Positions 25,588 to 34,300 of a DNA stretch of 64,000 nucleotides are shown here, piece after piece (the stretch's first letter is position 1; each line of letters opens with the position of its first letter). Both the position numbers and the translations under genes were made by a program. This DNA comes from Chitinophaga solisilvae (GTDB lineage: Bacteria > Bacteroidota > Bacteroidia > Chitinophagales > Chitinophagaceae). The notes below the pieces were generated by a model. The model searched no databases. It was not told where the DNA came from and was given only the letters and a program-made list of their open reading frames with translations. The DNA lies in contig NZ_JAABOK010000004.1 of assembly GCF_009928525.1 (NCBI RefSeq), positions 530,019 to 594,018 on the forward strand. The letters run 5' to 3'.

Positions 25588-28200
25588 ATGAAACACAGCT
25601 ATTACCTGGCTTTGTTAATGGCATGCGCATTGCCCGCAAAAGCCCAGCAACGCTGGACGGTAGCCGATAAGGTCCTGGACCGCTCCTGGAAAATACAGTC
25701 TTCTGCAGTCGCGGCGGAAGACGGAAAACTCGTCTCCTCAGCCGGATACAATGCTGCCGGCTGGTACCCTGCCATCGTACCTGGCACAGTTATGTCTGCC
25801 CTGGTGGAGAATAAAGTGTACAAAGATGTGTTCTTCGACAAAAACATGGAGAAGATCCCCGGCGACCGCTTCAACGCACCCTGGTGGCACCGCACTACTT
25901 TTGATCTGCCGCAGCCCGCAGCCGGACAGGTAGTACAGCTGCTGTTCAACGGTATCAACTACCGTGCAGACATCTGGCTGAACGGTCAGCAGATCGCGGC
26001 TGCCGATACCATCCGCGGCGGTTTCCGCCGCTTCCGGTTTGATGTCAGCCATATAGTACGCAAAGGCGTAAACGTACTGGCAGTAAAAGTAACCGCTCCC
26101 GGCAAAGGCGAACCCACGCTGGGTTTCGTGGACTGGAACCCGGCGCCGCCCGATCATAACATGGGCATCTGGCGCGATGTGCATGTACTGCTGACGGGGC
26201 CTGTTGCCCTTACTCAACCTTTCGTGCAGACAACCCTCGACACCGTTACTTTAAAGCGTGCATCCGTTAACGTGAGCACCCTGCTAACGAACCACTCCGG
26301 CAATTCCGTGGAAGGTACGCTGCAGGGCCGGATTGGCAGCAATATCCTCATCTCCCGGAAAGTATCGCTGCCGCCGCACAGCGCGCAGAAAATTGTGTTC
26401 TCCCCAAAGGAATACCCGCAACTGAATATTGATAATCCCCGCGTATGGTGGACCCGCGACCTCGGCAAGCCGGAACTTTACCAGCTGCAGCTGCAGTTTA
26501 CAGCAGGTACAACGCTCACGGATACACGTCAGCTGCGTTTCGGTATCCGTACAGTATCAGATTACATCAATGAAGACGGACACCGCGGCTACCGGCTCAA
26601 TGGCCGTAAGCTGCTGATACGCGGCGGTGGCTGGACAGATCCCATGCTGCTCAACGCTACGCCGGAATATGAACGCGCCGGCATCGAATATGCCGTGCAT
26701 ATGAACCTCAACACCATCCGCATGGAAGGCTTCTGGGGCAGCAATCATCATCTCTATGATCTCTGCGATCAGAAAGGTCTGCTGATAATGGCCGGCTGGA
26801 GCGCACAATGGGAATGGGATAACTATTTCGGTGCACCGGCAGGCGATTTTGGCGGTATTCAAACGGCGGAACAACAGGAGGTGGTAGCACAGTCCTGGAA
26901 AGATCAGATCGTATGGTTACGTAACCACCCTTCCGTTTTTGCCTGGGTATATGGCAGTGATAAATTGCCGCTGCCTGAGCTGGAACGCCGCTACGAAAGC
27001 ATATTGGCGGAATACGATCCTACCCGCCCCGCACTCAGCTCCGCGCACGATAACACCAGCGAAGTATCCGGACCTGCTGCAGTTAAAATGCGTGGTCCCT
27101 ACGATTACGTGCCCCCGGTTTACTGGTATGTGGATGATAAGAACGGCGGCGCCTTTGGTTTCAATACGGAAACAGGCCCCGGTCCTGAAGTGCCCTACCT
27201 GGAAAGCCTGAAGAAAATGATTCCGGAAGATTCGCTATGGCCCTTCAGCAGCTCCTGGATGTATCATGCTGCCCGCGGGGAATTCAACAACCTGGATAAT
27301 TACAACAATGCCATGGTAAATCGTTTAGGCGGATACGTAAGTCTGCATGATTACCTGCGCAAAGCACAATACCTCAACTACGAAGGCATGCGCGCCATGA
27401 TGGAAGCCTTTATGGCCAACCGTCCGCGTGCTACCGGCATCATCCAATGGATGTATAACTCCTCCTGGCCCAAGCTGTGGTGGCAGCTGTATGATTATTA
27501 TCTGCTGCCCACAGCGGCCTTCTATGGCGCCCGTAAAGCAGGAGAGCCGCTGCACATTTCCTACAATTACGGCAGCCATCAGGTAGATGTGGTCAATAAT
27601 ACCGGCGTAACCGCGCCTCCGCTACAGGCACTGATCCGCGTACTGGATACAAACCTGAAAACGGTCTGGCAGCTGGATACCATAGTAAACAACCTGCCGG
27701 CGCAGGATGCTGTCCGTTTACCGGCACTCCCGGCCATGCCGCCAGGTACGCAGTGGTACCTCGATCTGAAGCTGAAATCAAAACAGCAGCCGGTAAGCCG
27801 GAATTTTTATGTGCTCTCTGCTACACCGGATGCACTGGATACCGCTAAAACAAACTGGTATATCACACCACAGCAAACCTATGCCGATCTGAAGCAGCTG
27901 CAGCAGCTGCCTTTGGTGAAGCCGGATATGCGGACGCAGTTCTCCCGCCGCGGCGATACTACCCTCGCCCGCGTTACACTGAAGAACACCGGCAGCCAGC
28001 CCGCCCTGATGATACATTTGGACCTGCGCGGGAAAAACAGCGGCGCTGCCATTGTACCGGTATTCTGGGAAGACAATGACTTTACATTGCTGCCGGGAGA
28101 AAGCATCACGGTTAACGGGTACTGCTATACGAAAAATCTGGAGCAACAGCCGCCGGCAGTATCGCTCAGCGGATGGAACATCACGCCAATTACACAATAA
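25588..28200 (+). CDS. GH2 glycoside hydrolase, exo-beta-D-glucosaminidase-like
   Basis: An 870-residue exported enzyme with a signal peptide ending PAKAQ (residue 19). It has a GH2 sugar-binding jelly roll (about 30-200, with 'IPGDRFNAPWWHRTTFDLP'), an immunoglobulin-like domain, a TIM barrel (about 315-610), and C-terminal beta domains. In the barrel 'VYGSD' gives Asp458 and 'GFNTETGPG' gives Glu528, 70 residues apart. In the exo-beta-glucosaminidase CsxA the acid/base is Asp469 and the nucleophile Glu541, so this protein fits that subgroup rather than beta-galactosidases, where the acid is Glu. It should release GlcN from non-reducing ends of chito-oligosaccharides; beta-mannosidase activity is an alternative. 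Its stop overlaps the transporter start. Confidence 0.9.
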   Translation: MKHSYYLALLMACALPAKAQQRWTVADKVLDRSWKIQSSAVAAEDGKLVSSAGYNAAGWYPAIVPGTVMSALVENKVYKDVFFDKNMEKIPGDRFNAPWWHRTTFDLPQPAAGQVVQLLFNGINYRADIWLNGQQIAAADTIRGGFRRFRFDVSHIVRKGVNVLAVKVTAPGKGEPTLGFVDWNPAPPDHNMGIWRDVHVLLTGPVALTQPFVQTTLDTVTLKRASVNVSTLLTNHSGNSVEGTLQGRIGSNILISRKVSLPPHSAQKIVFSPKEYPQLNIDNPRVWWTRDLGKPELYQLQLQFTAGTTLTDTRQLRFGIRTVSDYINEDGHRGYRLNGRKLLIRGGGWTDPMLLNATPEYERAGIEYAVHMNLNTIRMEGFWGSNHHLYDLCDQKGLLIMAGWSAQWEWDNYFGAPAGDFGGIQTAEQQEVVAQSWKDQIVWLRNHPSVFAWVYGSDKLPLPELERRYESILAEYDPTRPALSSAHDNTSEVSGPAAVKMRGPYDYVPPVYWYVDDKNGGAFGFNTETGPGPEVPYLESLKKMIPEDSLWPFSSSWMYHAARGEFNNLDNYNNAMVNRLGGYVSLHDYLRKAQYLNYEGMRAMMEAFMANRPRATGIIQWMYNSSWPKLWWQLYDYYLLPTAAFYGARKAGEPLHISYNYGSHQVDVVNNTGVTAPPLQALIRVLDTNLKTVWQLDTIVNNLPAQDAVRLPALPAMPPGTQWYLDLKLKSKQQPVSRNFYVLSATPDALDTAKTNWYITPQQTYADLKQLQQLPLVKPDMRTQFSRRGDTTLARVTLKNTGSQPALMIHLDLRGKNSGAAIVPVFWEDNDFTLLPGESITVNGYCYTKNLEQQPPAVSLSGWNITPITQ

Positions 28201-29420
28201 TGAAACGTAACTATTATATCGTCGGGCTGATTATGCTCACCTTCTTCGTGATCTCTTTTCTCACGAATGTAACAGGGCCGCTGGTACCGGATATCATCCA
28301 TGGTTTCCGGCTGAGTCTCTCCATGGTAGCGCTGCTGCCGTTCGCCTTCTTCATCGCATACGGCGTCATGTCTATACCTGCCGGTATGCTGATTGAAAAA
28401 TACAAGGAGAAGAAAATCATGATAGCGGCCTTCCTGGTGGCCTTCTGCGGATCGCTGCTGCTGGCGTTGTTTCCCAACTACCTCACGGCGATACTGTCCC
28501 TGTTCCTGATAGGCTGCGGGATGGCGATGCTGCAGGTGGTAATTAATCCGCTGCTGCGCACCTCCGGCGGAGAAGAGCATTATGCCTTCAATTCCGTGCT
28601 GGCGCAGCTGATATTCGGACTGGCCTCTTTTGTGAGCCCGCTCGTGTATTCGTACCTGGTAGTAAATATTCATAACGGCACTTTGCCGCAATTGGCGGCG
28701 CTGACGCCGCCTGGTCTGCCCTGGATATCCCTTTACTGGCTATTTACCGTGATCTGCCTGCTGATGGTGCTGATCATTTTTCTCTCAAAATTCCCCAAAG
28801 TGGAACTGACTGCGGAAGAAGTGGCAGGTCCGGTTAAAACGCACCTGGACCTGCTGCGCAAACCGGTGGTAGTATTGTATTTCTTTGCCCTCTTTTGCTA
28901 TGTGGGCACAGAGCAGGGCATTGCCAACTGGATTTCCCAGTTCCTGTACACCTATCACCATTACGATCCGCAAACCACCGGGGCCAATGCAGTGGCCTGG
29001 TTCTGGGGACTGATGACGGCAGGCGGTGTGTTGGGATTACTGCTACTGAAATTACTGGACAGCCGCAAAGTGCTGACAGGCTTCACGTTGCTGGCCATCA
29101 TCAGTTTTTCGCTGGCACTGTTTGGCAAAGGATCCGTAGCGCTGCTGGCTTTCCCGATGGTGGGCTTCTTTGCTTCTGTGATGTATCCGATTATTTTTTC
29201 ACTCGCCCTAAACTCTGTAACAGAGCATCATGGCTCTTTTTCAGGGATCCTTGTCACCGGTATCATTGGCGGGGCGATCCTGCCTTTGATTATCGGCTGG
29301 CTGGGAGATCACTGGGGGCTGCGTACCGGTATGTGTTTTCTGTATCTGACGATGATTTACATCGGGCTGATCGGCTTCTGGGCAAAACCTGTCATCACCA
29401 ACAAAACAATCTCCTTATAA
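28200..29420 (+). CDS. MFS sugar transporter, FucP/NagP-like
   Basis: A 406-residue inner-membrane protein with about 12 transmembrane helices. The N-terminal half has the family pattern 'VTGPLVPDII' and the A-motif-like loop 'GMLIEKYKEKKIMI', then 'GCGMAMLQVVINPLLRTSGG', typical of FucP-type symporters (fucose, glucose/galactose, N-acetylglucosamine). ATG at 28200 overlaps the last base of the GH2 stop (TAATG), implying translational coupling. Cleaved monosaccharide, probably glucosamine, would enter the cytoplasm here. It is convergent with, and overlaps by 6 bases, the dioxygenase gene. Confidence 0.93.
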   Translation: MKRNYYIVGLIMLTFFVISFLTNVTGPLVPDIIHGFRLSLSMVALLPFAFFIAYGVMSIPAGMLIEKYKEKKIMIAAFLVAFCGSLLLALFPNYLTAILSLFLIGCGMAMLQVVINPLLRTSGGEEHYAFNSVLAQLIFGLASFVSPLVYSYLVVNIHNGTLPQLAALTPPGLPWISLYWLFTVICLLMVLIIFLSKFPKVELTAEEVAGPVKTHLDLLRKPVVVLYFFALFCYVGTEQGIANWISQFLYTYHHYDPQTTGANAVAWFWGLMTAGGVLGLLLLKLLDSRKVLTGFTLLAIISFSLALFGKGSVALLAFPMVGFFASVMYPIIFSLALNSVTEHHGSFSGILVTGIIGGAILPLIIGWLGDHWGLRTGMCFLYLTMIYIGLIGFWAKPVITNKTISL

Positions 29421-30122
29421 TTCGGACCATTGCAGTCCTTCCGGTAACCGGCGGTCAGTGAATTCAATATGCACTACCCGCCGGTTGCTACCGCCGGTAC
29501 TGCGGGAAGAGGCATGCAGCAGCAACGGACGCATGATCATGATGCCCCCTTTTTTAACAGGGCAGCTGACTTCCGGCGTTGCCTGCAGATCCAGCAGCTC
29601 CGGACGTTGTACGCCACGCAGATGAGAACCGGGAATCACTTTCAGCGCACCGTTTTTTTCGTTGGTATCATCCAGGTGTATACGGATGGTGTAATTGTGC
29701 TCCAGTATATCCAACGGCGGCTGCACAGCGTACTGGTTATGCTTCACTGTCCACGGACCAAAGCCTTCCAGCTGAATACGCTTGTCAACGGAAATGGTCA
29801 GATCCTGATGCCAGGCTACAAACCAGTTGGATTGCCCCGGCTTATCAAAATAGATGGACTTCACCGGAAAATAATCAGGACCAAATAAGGCATGGATAAT
29901 ATGCAGCAGGGCGGGCGTGAATACCTGCACCTGTACGCCGGGCACCACTCTCAGGAACTGCCGTATCGCAAACAGATCCTGCGTTTTACGAAAAGCAGGG
30001 TGGGAGCTGTCTGCCTGCCCGATAGCATCAATTATTGCTGCTACCGCTGCTTCGTCAAATACATCTTCTATCACCGTATATCCCTGTGAAGCCAGCGCGG
30101 CGCTATGTGCGGTTAAATCCAT
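29415..30122 (-). CDS. Phytanoyl-CoA dioxygenase (PhyH)-family Fe(II)/2-oxoglutarate oxygenase
   Basis: A cytoplasmic non-haem iron dioxygenase. The iron ligands are visible as 'WHQD' (the HxD pair) and the distal His in 'PLLLHASSRS', followed by an Arg suited to 2-oxoglutarate. 'GSHLRGVQ' and 'RRVVHIEFT' are further family features. The ATG at 30122 gives 235 residues and begins with the usual '...GYTVIEDVFD' helix. An upstream ATG at 30179 would add 19 residues and overlap the previous gene by 23 bases. It is the last gene of a three-gene minus-strand unit. The substrate is unknown. Confidence 0.9.
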   Translation of the reverse strand: MDLTAHSAALASQGYTVIEDVFDEAAVAAIIDAIGQADSSHPAFRKTQDLFAIRQFLRVVPGVQVQVFTPALLHIIHALFGPDYFPVKSIYFDKPGQSNWFVAWHQDLTISVDKRIQLEGFGPWTVKHNQYAVQPPLDILEHNYTIRIHLDDTNEKNGALKVIPGSHLRGVQRPELLDLQATPEVSCPVKKGGIMIMRPLLLHASSRSTGGSNRRVVHIEFTDRRLPEGLQWSEL

Positions 30123-30156
30123 GGTATCTTCCGTTATTCTCTCCAAATATACATCT

Positions 30157-31368
30157 TCACTGTTGATCCGCATATTCATTTACCCACCGGAATTTGTAGT
30201 TGTTAAGTCTGTACTGTGCTGAATTTTTTCTCTTCAGTCGTATGGTGGCATTTTTATTATCTACTTTACCAGTGAGCACCAATTCATCATTTTGTGGCCG
30301 GGCATAATGAAATTCCATATCTGACAGATTGCTGCGAATGTTAATCATACTTAGTTCATTCCGGATTGTATCCGTTTTCAGCCGGAAGTGCGTTTTATCT
30401 CCCTGAATATCCCTGATAACCGCATAGCTGATGCTATTTATGTAGAGATCATTCCAGGTAACGATGCCTACAGGCGACATGTATATCACCTCATAACCAC
30501 CGGCAATGGGCCCCGGCGCCTGCGTCTGCCGGACCTTACAGGTGATGAAGGTCTTACGGGCCTGCAGAGAGATGACAAGAATAAAAGGCAGACAGGTCAT
30601 TGTGATACGTATCATACGGGGCCATGTATCTATGAATAATGGCGGCGGAGGGGACGGAGAAACCGGTTGGTTCAGGAAGAAGAAATTCAGCAGCCTGCGG
30701 CTGTCCGGAATAAGTATAAACCACGATATCAGGAACAGATGTATGGATAATATTTTCACTGGTATATCGTAGGTAAGGTTCATCATGGCAATATTGGCGG
30801 TAAGCCCTATCGACAGCAGCGCACCTGCTATTTTTGTGCGCCTGAACAGCAGCAGTGCGCCTGAAAGTATCTCCAGTATGCCTGTAAATGCCGTATAGGC
30901 GTAGGAGTAACCCATGAAAGACCACAGCACCTCCATCGGCGATTTTTCGCCGAAACGCTGATCCAGTCCGGAAAAGGAAGTTGCGCCGAACTGCGTTCCC
31001 ATCACCTTGATAATACCATAGGTAAACATGCAGGAGGCAAGGCCATAGCGGAGCAACTCCATGAAAAGGAAGGCCGGCCTGTCATCATTTTTTCTGCGCT
31101 TGTCTGCTATCTGCCATATCAGGGTTGCTGTAAATGCTATCACCAGCAGACAGAAAACCAACAGATAGTTGTAGGAGGTATCACCATACCGGATCGTACT
31201 TTCTGAGATAAAATAATCCCTGTCAATGAGCAGCTTACCCGCCAGCGTTACCGGCTTATCCCAGAAATAATCAGGTAACAGGCCACCTGGTGTAAACATG
31301 GTCTGCACCGCAAAGATGAAGAAATAAACGGCCAGAAAACGGAAGATGAAAGTCTTTATGATCTTCAT
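30157..31368 (-). CDS. DoxX-like integral membrane protein
   Basis: A 403-residue inner-membrane protein. An N-terminal helix (FRFLAVYFFIFAVQTMF) is followed by several more, including a DoxX-type four-helix core: 'YGIIKVMGTQFG', 'AFTGILEILSGALLLFRRTKIAGALLSIGLTANIAM' in pieces, and 'IHLFLISWFILIP'. A proline run (SPPPPLF) precedes a last helix and a C-terminal soluble domain of about 110 residues. Its ATG overlaps the stop of the upstream PKD gene by 4 bases (ATGA), so the two are co-translated. Its role alongside a giant surface protein is unknown. Confidence 0.8.
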   Translation of the reverse strand: MKIIKTFIFRFLAVYFFIFAVQTMFTPGGLLPDYFWDKPVTLAGKLLIDRDYFISESTIRYGDTSYNYLLVFCLLVIAFTATLIWQIADKRRKNDDRPAFLFMELLRYGLASCMFTYGIIKVMGTQFGATSFSGLDQRFGEKSPMEVLWSFMGYSYAYTAFTGILEILSGALLLFRRTKIAGALLSIGLTANIAMMNLTYDIPVKILSIHLFLISWFILIPDSRRLLNFFFLNQPVSPSPPPPLFIDTWPRMIRITMTCLPFILVISLQARKTFITCKVRQTQAPGPIAGGYEVIYMSPVGIVTWNDLYINSISYAVIRDIQGDKTHFRLKTDTIRNELSMINIRSNLSDMEFHYARPQNDELVLTGKVDNKNATIRLKRKNSAQYRLNNYKFRWVNEYADQQ

Positions 31369-34300
31369 CGGATAAGGGTTAAATTACCTTTGAATGAAAA
31401 CACTTCTCCGCTCTCACAGATCGTCTGAATGAAATAGATATAAGTTCCTGCCGGCGCAAAATGGCCGTTGGACAAGCGCCCGTTCCAGCCTGCGCCCGGC
31501 GTATTTATCTGAAAGCGTTGCTTTTCAAATACCAGCGTGCCCCATCTGTCATACACCTGCAGAAAGGCTACTTCTTTCACGCCCTTACCTTTCGGATAGA
31601 AAAAGTCGTTCTGTCCGTCCTGATTGGGCGTGAAGGCATTGGGCAGGAAAATAGCGCTCTGCCGGCAGAGCACATGCACGGTAATATCGTCTTTCCCGAT
31701 GCAGCCATACCTGTTCTCGCCTGCGAGGGTATAGGTGGTACTGAGGTTAGGCGTCACCTGGATGGTAGCGCAGTAAGGGCAGTCAATTCCTGCTGCGGGC
31801 GTCCATCTCCAGCGGAGTACATCATTGGTGCCGCTGGCAGTAAGATACAGCGGAACGCCTGCCATGATTTCCCGGTCAGGGCCGGCCTGTACGGTAGGAG
31901 TAGGATTTACGCGCACCTGCACGGTGGCTTCATCGGAGAAGCAACCGTCTCTGTCTTTCCCGGTTACTTTATAGGTATAACTGCCTGTTTGGGTGATAGT
32001 AGCAATGGGAGATGCCTTATCCGGATTGTTCAGCCCGGCGCCTTCCCATTTGTAAAAGTCGGTACCCCACGCACGCAGCGGTAATTTATCACCCAGGCAT
32101 AACGAGGTATCCGGTGTGCTGCCTATCTTGAAAGGCTGTACCACACGCAGTTTTATGGTATTGTAATCAACGCAGCCATTCGGTGCGGTCACTTTTACCT
32201 GGTAGCTGGTAGTCGCCGCCGGACTTGCTACCGGCGTAGCGCTGAAAGGATTATCCAGTCCTGCCGCAGGCATCCATTCATACGTACCTCCGCCGCCGGC
32301 TGTAAAGGTGGTACTGTTGTTCAGGCAGATAAATTCTACCGGTGTGCTGGCATTGATAACCGGCAATGGCTGCACCAGCAGCGGATGTTCTGCACTGGCG
32401 CCGCATCCGTCTTTACTCATAACGGAAACGGTTATACGTGTTTCTCCTTCCCGGATATACTGCTGCTGACCCGGATCGGCAAGGGTTGATTGCTGTCCGT
32501 TCCCCAGATCCCACTTCCAGGTAACATCTGCGGACTCCGTTACCTTGCCGGCTATATTGATTAATTCCCGGATACAGGCTTTGTCCGGCGCGGTAATGGT
32601 AACTACCGGTGTCGGGTATACGTTGACGGTAGCAGTGGCTGTTTTTTCACAGCCGTATACTGTTTTTACATGCAGGCTGAAATCATATTTCCCGGTTTTA
32701 TCCAGGTGAAAAACGGGCTTCACCGGCGTCGGATCTTTCGGCGTCAGGGAGGGGTCATATGTCCAGGCATAGGCGCCGGGCTTCTTCAGCTCATCGATGG
32801 AGTAGCTGTTGAACTCCGGCGCAAAGGTGAGGTCACCTGCTGAACAGATAAACGCAGGATCATGTGGCAGCTTGATATCCAGCTTATCGATAACGATGGG
32901 ATTATCAAGGAACGCGCTGCCTTTACAACCTGTTTCATCCTGCATGATGAGCCTGGGCTTGTAGATGCCCGGTACAATGAATTTGTGGCTGATCTCCAGG
33001 TTGGGCGTCTGTTCTACCACACCGTCCGTAAAATCCCAGGTGAAACTCACCGCATTTTTTACTCTGGCTTTAAAGGTGATTTCCTTTTCGAGGCAGCCGC
33101 CTTCTGCGCTGGCGCTGATTTCTGCATAAGGACCGCTGACAATGATAAACTCTTCGGTTTCATCTTCCGTATCAGCATCTCCTTTTACTTTGAGTATTAC
33201 TTTGTAACGGCCGGATTCTGCATAGATATGAGAAGGGAAGGCAAGGGTAGAAGTGCTGCCATCGCCGAAATCCCAGAAGCAGGTAGCGTAGTTGATGGAG
33301 GTATTCTGGAAATAATATACCACCGGCGCACATTTACCTCCGTTGACAAAACTGTAGGTATACTTGAAACCTGCTCCCACACGGGATACCTTTACTTTCC
33401 GGGTGGTTTCGTGTTCGCAGCCGTCGCTGTCCTTAACCCGGAGGGTAATGGTATACAGTCCCTTGTTGGGGTAGGTATGATTCGGATTTCTTTCTGCAGA
33501 AGTACTGCCATCACCGAAATCCCACTGCCAGGAGATAATATCCGCGCCAACGCCCTGCGACTGATCGTAGAAATACACGGTACTGCCCGGCGCCACAATA
33601 TCATTATCAGGATAGAACATGGCAATAGGACCGTTTACCTGCAGGGTTTTGGCGTCATATACGCTGGTACATCCGTCTTTGTCCGTTATCTTCATCCGTG
33701 GCCTTATGGCTGCTCCGGCAGCCAGGTAGGTATGTTTAAACGGCGGACTGGTAAAGGTTTCCTTGAAACTGTCATCGCCGTATTCCCATTCCCATTTCTG
33801 AATACCACTGCTGTAGGTGAGGTCAGAAGCGTCTGTAAATGTTACTTCGCGGTCGCGGCAGCCTACAAAGGACGGCATGTTGTAATTGGCAACAGGCCCG
33901 CGTACCGTTACCGGTATGATATTACTTTTATCGATACAGCCCTGCAGATTGACGCCATAAAACTGCAGATCCACTTTTCCCGGCGCCATGACAGGGTAGG
34001 TGAAGGAGGTATTGTAATTATACCACCAGTCTTTGGGTTCGCCGTTAGCATACCATTGGTAGCGGTCGAGTATGGAGCGGTCATACTGTGTAAGGGTGGC
34101 GGTCACCTGATCGGTGCTGCACATAACGGTTTTATTGGCGGTGATGGTGAGCGGCGATGGTGCAATTACCCTGACAGACATGGTTTCAAAGGTGGTGCAC
34201 CTACCATCGGAGGTGGTGAGCTTTACGGTATAAACACCGGATTTATCGTAAATATGTTTGATCGGGTTACTGCGTGTGGTGTAGGAAGTATCGCTTTTGC

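Noticed and set aside
30123..30179. Longer dioxygenase start
   Set aside because: Would overlap the DoxX-like gene by 23 bases and add residues not needed for the fold; kept only as an alternative.
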